Below are positions 1 to 5,479 of a stretch of 5,528 nucleotides of DNA, piece by piece (the stretch's first letter is position 1; every line of letters begins with the position of its first letter). The position numbers and the translations under genes are program-made. Where the stretch lies: positions 1-5,528 of the forward strand of contig JAPLPC010000230.1 in NCBI GenBank assembly GCA_026400425.1, in the 5' to 3' direction. This DNA is from Hyphomicrobiales bacterium (lineage in GTDB: Bacteria > Pseudomonadota > Alphaproteobacteria > Rhizobiales > Xanthobacteraceae). The notes under the pieces are model-generated. The model was not told the origin of the DNA. It made no database searches and was given only the letters and a program-made list of their open reading frames with translations.

Positions 1-236
1 TCGCCGCCGAGCTGCATGGAGGGATACATCTGGATGCTGAGCCGGCCATTGGTCGCGGCCTCGAGCTTCTTGCCCATGCGGACGACGGATTCCACCGTGG
101 GATAGCCGAGCGGGTGCACGTCCGATGCCTTGAGCACCATCTTGCTCTGTGCCGATGCTGGAGCGACGGCACCAAGCCCCGCGGTGCCGGCCGCGAGCGC
201 AGCCAGGCCAGCTTTGACGACTTCTCGCCTGTTCAT
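1..236 (-). CDS. TRAP transporter solute-binding protein, DctP family (N-terminal part)
   Basis: Only the first 78 codons are present; the rest lies beyond the left edge. The protein is an extracytoplasmic solute receptor for a tripartite ATP-independent periplasmic transporter, a family that binds C4-dicarboxylates, sugar acids and other organic acids and delivers them to DctQ/DctM membrane subunits. It starts MNRREVVKAG, a twin-arginine-like n-region (RR-x-V-V-K, a variant of RRxFLK), followed by an Ala/Gly/Leu-rich h-region and a cleavage site after APASA at residue 29. The mature start (KMVLKASDVHPLGYPTVES) and the segment ending IQMYPSMQLGGE match the family pattern, in which a Gly/Arg-rich turn precedes a strand ending in P-S-x-Q-L-G. 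The ATG at 234-236 is supported by a strong ribosome binding site 8 nt upstream. The substrate cannot be inferred from this fragment. Membrane subunits probably follow to the left. Confidence 0.86.
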   Translation of the reverse strand, partial: MNRREVVKAGLAALAAGTAGLGAVAPASAQSKMVLKASDVHPLGYPTVESVVRMGKKLEAATNGRLSIQMYPSMQLGG

Positions 237-244
237 GGACGAAA

Positions 245-252
245 TCCTCCCT
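245..252 (-). promoter_or_regulatory. Ribosome binding site of the TRAP binding-protein gene
   Basis: On the minus strand this reads AGGGAGGA, a near-complete anti-16S complement, with an 8-nt spacer to the ATG at 236. It fixes the start of the TRAP binding-protein gene and suggests strong translation. Confidence 0.8.
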
Positions 253-319
253 GTGATTTCCCGAACTGTTTTCTGGGCCGGCATTTGCTGCCGTTGTTGT
301 CGTTCGCCGCGTTGCCGAG

Positions 320-343
320 GTCGTTGTCGCTGTCGCTGTCGAG
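320..343. repeat. Short hexanucleotide tandem repeat (GTCGYT-like, four units)
   Basis: Four consecutive 6-bp units read GTCGTT, GTCGCT, GTCGCT and GTCGAG on the plus strand, followed by a TAGATCTA palindrome at 345-352. It lies in the untranslated leader side of the TRAP gene, about 85-105 nt upstream of its ATG. It may be simple slippage-derived sequence with no function. Confidence 0.6.
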
Positions 344-474
344 GTAGATCTAGATGTCGATGTATGTCGCCTGGCTTTCTCGCCAGCGGCCGGAAAGTTG
401 TACGATAACCAGACATCTAACATCGGGATCGTGCTGCGACAAGCCGACACATGCAAGCGCAGGTCGAACCAAAG

Positions 475-494
475 CGCAATGCGCGTGCATTGCG
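475..494. repeat. 8-bp perfect inverted repeat
   Basis: CGCAATGC and GCATTGCG flank a 4-nt spacer (GCGT). It sits about 105 bp past the stop of the DUF2478 gene and about 240 bp ahead of the TRAP gene. It could be an operator for a dimeric regulator or a small hairpin. The T-run after it on the minus strand is too weak (CTTTGG) to call an intrinsic terminator. Confidence 0.5.
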
Positions 495-600
495 AAATGT
501 GAGATTTTCGGATGGGTCGCGCATTGGCTGGGAAGCGCCGGCGGGACATCCATCGGCGGAGCGAGCCGCAGCCATGGAATGGCGGGTGACGCGTCGGCCG

Positions 601-1134
601 CTACGTCACGTCGGCGCGCAAAGTCCGCTCCTCCACCGCACCGCTGCGGCTGCCGACATCTTGCCACCACGCATCCAGGGCCGCGCGCGAACAGGCGAGT
701 TGGACGCTCATGCCATCGGCCTGCGACGGCACGGCGATCACGACAGGGATCGCGTCCGACAGCGCCCGCGCGATCAGGTAAGCGAGGCCCTTGCCTTCGC
801 ATTCCTGCTTGCCGAAGCGATTGATGATCACCACGTCGGCGCCGGCGTCGATGGCTTCGGCCACACGCGAACCGGCATCGAGCAGCTGGCCGACATCGAG
901 CTTGCAGCCGGTGGCGCCGGGGCCGAGATCCTGAAACAGGCGCAACTGCTCGCCGCTATGCAGCAAAACGGCATCCAGTTTGGCAACGTCATGGTCGCGA
1001 TGACCGATCTGAACTAGGCCGACGGCGCGGATACCCTGGCCGTTCAGCGCATCCGCAAAAGCGCGCAGCAGCGCGTCGGGATCGTGGCTGTCGTCATAGA
1101 CGAGGGCGGCAAGCGGAGACGACAGATCGGACAT
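601..1134 (-). CDS. DUF2478 domain-containing protein
   Basis: A complete 177-residue protein of unknown function. The diagnostic part is residues 67-80 (FQDLGPGATGCKLD) followed by residues 101-116 (VVIINRFGKQECEGKG), which match the conserved core of DUF2478 as I know it: a QDLGxGAxGCxLD segment, then a strand ending in NxFGKxExxGxG. The start, LAALVYDDSHDPDALLRAFADAL, is the usual first strand and helix of an NTPase-like alpha/beta fold, but I see no Walker A P-loop. My recollection is that family members are often encoded near molybdate-uptake genes; no such gene is visible here. The ATG at 1134 is the only usable start, because an in-frame TGA lies at 1168-1170 with no other start codon in between. 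The sequence upstream (GTCGCGCACC) has no Shine-Dalgarno motif, so translation may be leaderless or weak. wrbA lies upstream on the same strand, but the 166-bp gap holds a palindromic repeat, so co-transcription is uncertain. Confidence 0.85.
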   Translation of the reverse strand: MSDLSSPLAALVYDDSHDPDALLRAFADALNGQGIRAVGLVQIGHRDHDVAKLDAVLLHSGEQLRLFQDLGPGATGCKLDVGQLLDAGSRVAEAIDAGADVVIINRFGKQECEGKGLAYLIARALSDAIPVVIAVPSQADGMSVQLACSRAALDAWWQDVGSRSGAVEERTLRADVT

Positions 1135-1207
1135 GGTGCGCGACCATGCGGCGGCGACGGCGAAAAATCAAATCGCGCCTGTCGAAGGTCGGCCGCCGTT
1201 AGGAAAA

Positions 1208-1293
1208 GCCGTTATTGCGAGGAGCGCTCGCGAGGAAGCAATCCAGACTGCACTAGTGGCTTCTGGATCGCTTCGCTGCGCTTTCATGACGGC
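1208..1293. repeat. Dispersed palindromic repeat, copy 1
   Basis: The left end (GCCGTTATTGCGAGGAGC) and right end (GCTTTCATGACGGC) form an imperfect inverted repeat. The inner arms AGCAATCCAGA (1238-1247 region) and TCTGGATCGCTTCGC (1262-1276) also pair. The sequence resembles copy 3 at 5480-5528 and shares its terminal motif with copy 2 at 1926-1981. It fills the wrbA to DUF2478 gap and would form a long hairpin in a transcript reading through from wrbA, where it could attenuate transcription or stabilise the upstream mRNA. Confidence 0.75.
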
Positions 1294-1300
1294 AGATGCG

Positions 1301-1900
1301 TCAGCCGTGCAGTTTCTTCGCGGTCTCGGCGATCGCCTTGCCCTGATAACGGGCGCCGGCGAGTTCGTTGGCCGAGGGCTGGCGGCTGCCGTCACCGCCG
1401 GTGATGGTGGTGGCACCATAGGGCGAACCGCCGGTGACTTCGTCGAGCTTCATCTGGCCCTGGAAGCCGTAATCCAGGCCGACCACGGTGATGCCGAAAT
1501 GCAGCAGGTTGGTGATGATGGAGAACAGCGTCGTCTCCTGGCCGCCATGCTGGGTCGCAGTTGAAGTGAAAGCACCGCCAACCTTGCCATTCAGCGCGCC
1601 CTTGGCCCACAGACCGCCGGCCTGATCCAGGAAATTCGCCATCTGCGAGGTCATGCGGCCGAAGCGGGTACCGGTGCCGACGATGATCGCGTCGTAATTG
1701 GCGAGATCGTCGATGACAGCGATCGGGGCGGCCTGATCGAGCTTGTAATGCGACGCCTTGGCGACCTCGTCGGGCACCAGTTCGGGCACGCGCTTGATAT
1801 CGACGGTCGCCCCGGTCTCGCGGGCGCCTTCGGCGACGGCGTTGGCCATGGCTTCGATGTGTCCATAGGCGGAATAATACAGAACGAGAATTTTGGTCAT
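1301..1900 (-). CDS. wrbA: NAD(P)H:quinone oxidoreductase type IV (WrbA)
   Basis: A full-length 199-residue cytosolic flavodoxin-like enzyme, the usual WrbA size. The family carries out FMN-dependent two-electron reduction of quinones to hydroquinones with NAD(P)H, which avoids semiquinone and superoxide formation. The family signatures are SAYGHIEAMA at residues 10-19 (FMN phosphate loop), GTGTRFGRMTSQMANFLDQ at 75-93, and TSTATQHGGQE at 112-122 (isoalloxazine contacts and the type IV insertion), followed by GLDYGFQGQ and GGSPYGATTITGGDGSRQPS at 141-176. The ATG at 1900 is preferred over the in-frame upstream start at 1933, because AGGAGA sits 8 nt before it and the protein then begins MTKILVLYYSAYG as family members do; the extension (MTVRITQETTP) overlaps a palindromic repeat. 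It is divergent from a LysR-type gene that may regulate it. No key residue appears to be missing. Confidence 0.96.
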   Translation of the reverse strand: MTKILVLYYSAYGHIEAMANAVAEGARETGATVDIKRVPELVPDEVAKASHYKLDQAAPIAVIDDLANYDAIIVGTGTRFGRMTSQMANFLDQAGGLWAKGALNGKVGGAFTSTATQHGGQETTLFSIITNLLHFGITVVGLDYGFQGQMKLDEVTGGSPYGATTITGGDGSRQPSANELAGARYQGKAIAETAKKLHG

Positions 1901-1908
1901 TGGGGTCG

Positions 1909-1914
1909 TCTCCT
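1909..1914 (-). promoter_or_regulatory. Ribosome binding site of wrbA
   Basis: AGGAGA on the minus strand with an 8-nt spacer to the ATG at 1900. It decides the start in favour of MTKILVLYY rather than the 11-residue longer reading frame. Confidence 0.8.
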
Positions 1915-1925
1915 GTGTGATCCGG

Positions 1926-1981
1926 ACCGTCATTGCGGGGAGCCCTTGGCTGCAAAGCCGCGGATGCCTCGCAATGACGGT
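1926..1981. repeat. Dispersed palindromic repeat, copy 2
   Basis: A perfect 12-bp inverted repeat, ACCGTCATTGCG at 1926-1937 and CGCAATGACGGT at 1970-1981, encloses a smaller hairpin, GGCT-GCAA-AGCC at 1948-1959. The terminal motif is shared with copies 1 and 3, while the inside is shorter and different. It lies between the wrbA ribosome binding site and the LysR gene, so it is in the 5' untranslated leader of wrbA if the promoter is further upstream. Confidence 0.8.
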
Positions 1982-2007
1982 GGATGGTGGGCTCTAGATA
2001 ACGCGGT

Positions 2008-2069
2008 GGATTTGATGCATAAATAGAAACGATCGAAACTCATTGTTTCCGGATTTGATGTCGAAACTC
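2008..2069. promoter_or_regulatory. Divergent wrbA/LysR control region with direct and inverted repeats
   Basis: GGATTTGATG occurs at 2008-2017 and again at 2051-2060, where it includes the LysR ATG. TCGAAACTC occurs at 2033-2041 and 2061-2069. GAAAC occurs at 2026-2030 and 2035-2039 and pairs with GTTTC at 2045-2049 (5-bp arms, 5-bp spacer). TTGATGCATAAA at 2012-2023 is an imperfect palindrome, and T2011 and A2023 fit the loose T-N11-A rule of LysR-type sites. Together these are reasonable candidates for an autoregulatory operator. No clear -35/-10 hexamers were identified on either strand. Confidence 0.4.
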
Positions 2070-2978
2070 CCCGATTTCGAAGCGCTGGCGATCTTCGCCA
2101 AGGTGGTCGAGCTGCAGTCCTTTGCCGCGGCCGCGACCGAATTAACACTGTCCAAGGCGACGGTTTCCAAGGCCGTGAGCCGGCTCGAGGAGCGGCTCGG
2201 CGCCCGACTGTTCAACCGCACCTCGCGGCGGCTGGCGCTCACCGATGCCGGCCGGACCCTGGCCATCAAGGCGACGCAGTTGCTGGCCGATGGCGAGGCG
2301 CTGGAGAACGAGGCGCTAGCGCAGTCGTCGACGCCGCGCGGGCTGGTGCGGCTGGCGGCACCGATGACCTATGGCACCGGCACCATCGCGCCGCTACTGC
2401 CGGAGTTTCTGGCGCGCTATCCCGAAGTGTCCATCGACCTCAATCTCAGCGACGCCACCGTGGACCTGATCGGCGAGGGCTTCGACGCCGCCATTCGCAT
2501 CGCCTCGCTGCCGGATTCCTCGCTGATCGCCCGGCGGCTATGCGGCGTGAAGCGTCACGTGGTGGCGGCGCCGTCCTATTTCGAACGCTATGGCCGGCCG
2601 ACGCATCCGTCCGAACTCGCGGATCACAAGTGCTTCGGCTACACGTATCTGTCGACGCCCGGCGTCTGGCATTTCAGCAATGCCGCCGGCGAAACGGTGA
2701 GCGTACGGCCCTCGGGCCCACTGCATGTCAATAACGGCGAGGCGGTGATGCCCGCTTTGATCGCCGGGCTCGGCATCAGCGGCCTGCCGGATTTCATCGT
2801 CGGCGATGCGATCGCGCGCGGCGCGCTCGAACCGGTGCTGGAGGACTGGTCGCAAACGCTGAGCGGCGTCTATCTGGTAACCCCGCCGGGCGGCCCGCGG
2901 CCGGCACGCGTGGAAGTGCTGCTGGATTATTTGACGGAGAAACTGTCGGAGAGCGGGAAGCGGGCAAGGAAAGTGTGA
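2058..2978 (+). CDS. LysR-type transcriptional regulator
   Basis: A 306-residue regulator, typical for the family. Residues 5-63 are the winged helix-turn-helix (FEALAIFAKVVELQSFAAAATELTLSKATVSKAVSRLEERLGARLFNRTSRRLALTDAGR), followed by a linker helix. The periplasmic-binding-protein-like effector domain starts with RGLVRLAAPMTYGTGTIAPLLPEFLARYPEVSIDLNLSD at about residues 94-132 and includes GFDAAIRIASLPDSSLIARRL. It continues to LVTPPGGPRPARVEVLLDYL near the C-terminus, a pattern seen in the CrgA/DmlR-like LysR subgroup. The ATG at 2058 is chosen over the in-frame TTG at 2043 because the protein then begins MSKLPDFEALAIF as relatives do; the Shine-Dalgarno match is poor for both. It is divergent from wrbA with a 157-bp shared region, the classic arrangement for a LysR protein controlling its neighbour and itself. 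The ligand is unknown; quinones or related electrophiles are a guess from context only. Confidence 0.94.
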   Translation: MSKLPDFEALAIFAKVVELQSFAAAATELTLSKATVSKAVSRLEERLGARLFNRTSRRLALTDAGRTLAIKATQLLADGEALENEALAQSSTPRGLVRLAAPMTYGTGTIAPLLPEFLARYPEVSIDLNLSDATVDLIGEGFDAAIRIASLPDSSLIARRLCGVKRHVVAAPSYFERYGRPTHPSELADHKCFGYTYLSTPGVWHFSNAAGETVSVRPSGPLHVNNGEAVMPALIAGLGISGLPDFIVGDAIARGALEPVLEDWSQTLSGVYLVTPPGGPRPARVEVLLDYLTEKLSESGKRARKV

Positions 2979-2988
2979 CGCTTGTCTT

Positions 2989-3087
2989 CCCCCCTCTCCC
3001 GCTCTTGCGGGGGAGGGCCGGGGTGGGGGTAGCCACACAGGACGTCCGGCGCTGCGCGCCACCTTCCCCCGCAAGCGGGAGAAGGAA
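2989..3087. repeat. GC-rich palindromic element between convergent genes
   Basis: The left arm (about 2993-3017, containing CTCCCGCTCTTGCGGGGGAG) and the right arm (3062-3085, containing CTTCCCCCGCAAGCGGGAGA) are inverted copies of each other with a few mismatches, and each arm can fold on itself as a CCCGC-loop-GCGGG hairpin. The 44-bp centre is GC-rich. It lies between the stops of the convergent LysR and glycosyltransferase genes and may block read-through in both directions. The run of A at 3086-3090 lies on the wrong side of the hairpin to give a U-tract for either gene, so it is better described as a REP-like mosaic element than a canonical intrinsic terminator. Confidence 0.7.
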
Positions 3088-3095
3088 AAAGCACC

Positions 3096-4196
3096 TCAGC
3101 CCACCTTCATCATCTGGGCATAGATGCAAAAATACTGATCGCGCATATTGGCGATGTCGAATTCGGTGACGAAGGCGCGACCGGTCTCTGCAAGTCTTGC
3201 GGCGATATCGGGCCGTGCCGCCAGCGCCATGATCTTGTCGGCGAGATCCTGCGCATCGCCGACGGCGAATTTGATGCCGTTGGCGCCGTCCACCAGCAAT
3301 TCGGCCGGGCCATCCACATCGGCTGCAATCACCGGCAACCCCGCCGCCATCGCCTCCAGCAGCACCAGGCCGAACCCTTCAAAGCGCGACGGCAGCACGA
3401 AGATGTCGGCTTCACCCAGCGCGCCACGCACATCAGTGCGACCGCACAGGAAACGGATGCGATCCAGTACACCTTCGGCGATCGCCAGCGCTTTCAGGCT
3501 GCCGATCCCGGCGCTGTCATTCTCAGGCGGGCTGCCGACGAAATCGCAGCGCACATCGAGCCCCCGCGCGACGCAGATCGCCAGTGCTGCGATCAGCAAA
3601 TCCTGCCCCTTTTGCTTCGGATAGATCCGCGCGACATTGATGAGGCGCAGCGGCGCGGCGAACGCACGCGCGCGATCGATGGCGCGAAACGGCTGCAGCG
3701 GAATGCCGTTATGCACCTTGAACAGCCGCTTCAGATTGACGCTCGCACATTCGCGCTCCACCGCGGCGGAGATCGCGATATTCCAGTCGACGAAGCGCTG
3801 ATGCAGCCGCAGCTTCACCCGATCCCACGATTGCACGATGCCGGTATTGTGGATGGTCGTACCGACGCTGATCGGGCGATACAGCTTGCTCAGCATGGCG
3901 AAATGCTTGGCGCCGCTATCATGCGCGTGGATGGCGCGGATGTCATGGCGGCGGATGATGTTCAGCAGGGTCAGGATGATGCGCGGATTGCGATTGCCCG
4001 GCGCGCGTCGCAGAAAATAGACGGGATGCCCGGTGGCCTGAAGTTCGGCTTCGAGGTCCGGATGAATGCGGTCGTTGATGACCACGAACACCTGCGCAAT
4101 GCCGGAACCCGGCGTGCAACTGGCCGCGAAATTGATCAGCAAGCGTTCGGCACCGCCGACGGTCAGCGACGAAATCAACTGCAGTACCGACGCCAC
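3096..4196 (-). CDS. Glycosyltransferase family 4 protein
   Basis: A 366-residue retaining GT-B enzyme expected to transfer a sugar from a nucleotide-sugar donor to a glycan or lipid-linked acceptor at the cytoplasmic face of the membrane. The N-terminal acceptor domain opens with VLQLISSLTVGGAERLLINFA (GGAER at residues 14-18), a hallmark of exopolysaccharide-type GT4 enzymes. The C-terminal donor domain shows VHNGIP near 161-166, INVARIYPKQKGQDLLIAA near 186-204, DIFVLPSRFEGFGLVLLEAMAAGLPVIAADVDGPAELL near 264-301, and a C-terminal helix to YAQMMKVG. The E-x7-E donor motif is E273 and E281. I choose the GTG at 4196: it places VLQLISS at the N-terminus as usual and has GGGAGCGAGG just upstream, whereas the open frame back to a TTG at 4304 adds 36 residues without homology or ribosome binding site. 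No other polysaccharide gene is visible, so the sugar and acceptor are unknown. Confidence 0.9.
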   Translation of the reverse strand: MASVLQLISSLTVGGAERLLINFAASCTPGSGIAQVFVVINDRIHPDLEAELQATGHPVYFLRRAPGNRNPRIILTLLNIIRRHDIRAIHAHDSGAKHFAMLSKLYRPISVGTTIHNTGIVQSWDRVKLRLHQRFVDWNIAISAAVERECASVNLKRLFKVHNGIPLQPFRAIDRARAFAAPLRLINVARIYPKQKGQDLLIAALAICVARGLDVRCDFVGSPPENDSAGIGSLKALAIAEGVLDRIRFLCGRTDVRGALGEADIFVLPSRFEGFGLVLLEAMAAGLPVIAADVDGPAELLVDGANGIKFAVGDAQDLADKIMALAARPDIAARLAETGRAFVTEFDIANMRDQYFCIYAQMMKVG

Positions 4197-4211
4197 GACA
4201 CCTCGCTCCCG

Positions 4212-4226
4212 GCCCGGCGACCGGGC
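4212..4226 (-). other. Stem-loop next to the glycosyltransferase ribosome binding site
   Basis: GCCCGG and CCGGGC form a perfect 6-bp GC stem around a 3-nt loop. On the minus strand it ends 1 nt before the GGGAGCGAGG ribosome binding region (4201-4210) of the glycosyltransferase gene. If the GTG at 4196 is the start, this hairpin lies in the mRNA leader and could affect ribosome access. Chance formation in GC-rich DNA is possible. Confidence 0.4.
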
Positions 4227-4309
4227 AGATATCAGTCCATCGATCTTGGGAGATCGAAACTCGTCGCATTTCGACTCATGGAGATGGCGATTTGAGGACG
4301 CCAAGCGGC

Positions 4310-4323
4310 GCGCGCCGGCGCGC
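4310..4323. repeat. 14-bp perfect GC palindrome
   Basis: GCGCGCCGGCGCGC is its own reverse complement. It lies in the divergent region between the glycosyltransferase gene and the ABC binding-protein gene. It may be a chance product of high GC content, or a binding or structural element. Confidence 0.4.
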
Positions 4324-4413
4324 TATTGCCGCAAAAACGCATTCTATCCACCAGCAGTGCGCCCGGCGACATGTTCGTTGCCGAAACGCGCACGACTTCG
4401 GTGTGCCATTTCA

Positions 4414-4441
4414 TTGACCCATCTGCGCATCGACGTAGCTT
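4414..4441 (+). promoter_or_regulatory. Possible sigma-70-type promoter of the ABC binding-protein gene
   Basis: TTGACC (4414-4419) resembles a -35 box. TAGCTT (4436-4441) after a 16-bp spacer is a weak -10 box (3 of 6 matches). It lies 35 bp before the ATG at 4477, which would give a short leader. The weak -10 makes this a tentative call. The remainder of the 4197-4476 gap holds no gene I can support. Confidence 0.22.
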
Positions 4442-4476
4442 TGCAGCTCCTATCCGCAGCAGAGAAATCCACCGTG

Positions 4477-5445
4477 ATGACCAACGCTTCCGTGACCCGC
4501 CGCTTGCTGTCCACCCTCATCGCCACTGCGCTCGGCGCAACGCTGGCAGGGTCTGCCTTCGCCGCCGACCCGATCGTGCTGCGCATCGGCGACCAGAAGG
4601 GCGGCAACCGCTCGCTGCTGGAATTCTCTGGCCAGGCCAAGGACCTGCCCTACAAGATCCAGTGGTCGGAATTTCCAGCCGCCGCACCGATCCTCGAAGC
4701 GATCAATGCCGGCGCGCTCGATGTCGGCCATACCGGCGATCTCTCCTTCCTCACGGTGTTCGCCAATGGCTCGCCGATGAAGGCGATCGGCGGCGTCCGC
4801 GCCAATGCCGGTACGCTGGCGATCCTGGTGCGCCAGGATTCGCCGATCAAGTCGGCTGCCGACCTGAAGGGCAAGCGTCTCGCCGGCACACGCGGCGGGT
4901 GGGGCCAATTCCTGATCGACGCCACGCTTGAAAAATCCGGCTACAAGATCAGCGACGCCATTTTTGCGCCGCTCGGCCCGGTCGATGCCAAGATCGCGCT
5001 GGTCGCCGGATCGATCGATGGCTGGGCCGTATGGGAGCCCTATGTGTCCTATGCGATCCTCAAGGACAATGCCCGCGTCGTCGCAACCGGTGCCGGGCTG
5101 ACGCCGACACTTACTTTCATTGTCGCCTCTGACCAGGCTATCGCCACCAAGCGCGAAGCCATCGCGGATTTCCTCAACCGGCTGAACAAGGCGCGCGAAT
5201 GGTCGCGCACGCGGCTGCCGGACTACGCCAAGAGTACGGCTGAACTGACAAAATTGCCGGAAGACGTGTTGTTGCGCGCGTATCAGTCCCAGGACACGCG
5301 GCCGATCGCCCTCGATGACGGCGTGGTGAAGGAATTCCAGGAAGCGTCCGACCGCGCCACCCGTTACGGCATCATCAGCAAGCAGATCAACGTCACCAAA
5401 GCGGTGGATCGCAGCTTTACAAAGGATCTGGCGGTGTCGAACTAA
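4477..5445 (+). CDS. ABC transporter substrate-binding protein, aliphatic sulfonate (SsuA-like) family
   Basis: A 322-residue periplasmic binding protein. A Sec signal peptide (RR at 8-9, hydrophobic LLSTLIATALGATLAG, cleavage after SAFA at residue 29) precedes the mature start ADPIVLRIGDQKGG. Family features in order are LRIGDQKGG (35-43), WSEFPAAAPILEAINAGALDVGHTGDLSFL (63-92; the [ED]FPAGP.LLEAL..G.[ID].G.TGD element), ILVRQDSPIKSAADLKGKRLAGTRGGWGQFLIDATLEKSG (116-155) and GSIDGWAVWEPYVSYA (178-193; the AW.[IV]W[DE]P[YF] motif). These point to the SsuA family of sulfonate/taurine/nitrate-type binding proteins that feed an SsuBC-like ATPase and permease; the exact ligand is not fixed. The ATG at 4477 is used; an adjacent in-frame GTG at 4474 is possible. 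Only a weak AGAG lies upstream. The longer open frame back to 4066 runs antisense to the glycosyltransferase and is spurious. The gene is divergent from the glycosyltransferase; transport partners or a monooxygenase may follow beyond the right edge. Confidence 0.92.
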   Translation: MTNASVTRRLLSTLIATALGATLAGSAFAADPIVLRIGDQKGGNRSLLEFSGQAKDLPYKIQWSEFPAAAPILEAINAGALDVGHTGDLSFLTVFANGSPMKAIGGVRANAGTLAILVRQDSPIKSAADLKGKRLAGTRGGWGQFLIDATLEKSGYKISDAIFAPLGPVDAKIALVAGSIDGWAVWEPYVSYAILKDNARVVATGAGLTPTLTFIVASDQAIATKREAIADFLNRLNKAREWSRTRLPDYAKSTAELTKLPEDVLLRAYQSQDTRPIALDDGVVKEFQEASDRATRYGIISKQINVTKAVDRSFTKDLAVSN

Positions 5446-5479
5446 CGTCGTCCATCCGCGGTGCCTCCGTGCCCTCTCA

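Larger units (their letters stand above)
237..600. other. Long intergenic/leader region without a convincing gene
   Basis: This 364-bp stretch separates the end of the DUF2478 gene from the start of the TRAP binding-protein gene, both on the minus strand. Open frames exist on both strands, but their translations are Arg/Ser/Cys/Pro-rich and show no family resemblance, so I do not call them. The region should hold the TRAP gene promoter and operator. It contains a hexanucleotide repeat (320-343), a small CTGGC/GCCAG hairpin (371-386), an imperfect palindrome GTTGTACGATAAC (397-409) that could bind a GntR-like regulator, and an 8-bp inverted repeat (475-494). I could not pick a clear -35/-10 pair. 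Confidence 0.6.

Noticed and set aside
354..1017. Overlapping plus-strand open frames at 354-824 and 451-1017
   Set aside because: They overlap each other and the DUF2478 gene on the opposite strand; translations are low-complexity and match no family.
3086..3090. A-run after the hairpin as an intrinsic terminator
   Set aside because: For LysR the run would be A, not U, in the RNA. For the glycosyltransferase the U-run precedes the hairpin instead of following it.
3612..4295. 227-codon open frame on the plus strand opposite the glycosyltransferase gene
   Set aside because: It is antisense to a gene with clear GT4 motifs, has no family signature and no ribosome binding site.
4197..4304. TTG-started 36-residue extension of the glycosyltransferase
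   Set aside because: No ribosome binding site, no family match, and the GTG at 4196 gives the normal GT4 N-terminus with a good upstream purine stretch.
4066..4476. N-terminal extension of the ABC binding protein by 137 codons
   Set aside because: The extension overlaps the glycosyltransferase on the opposite strand and would bury the obvious signal peptide at residue 138.
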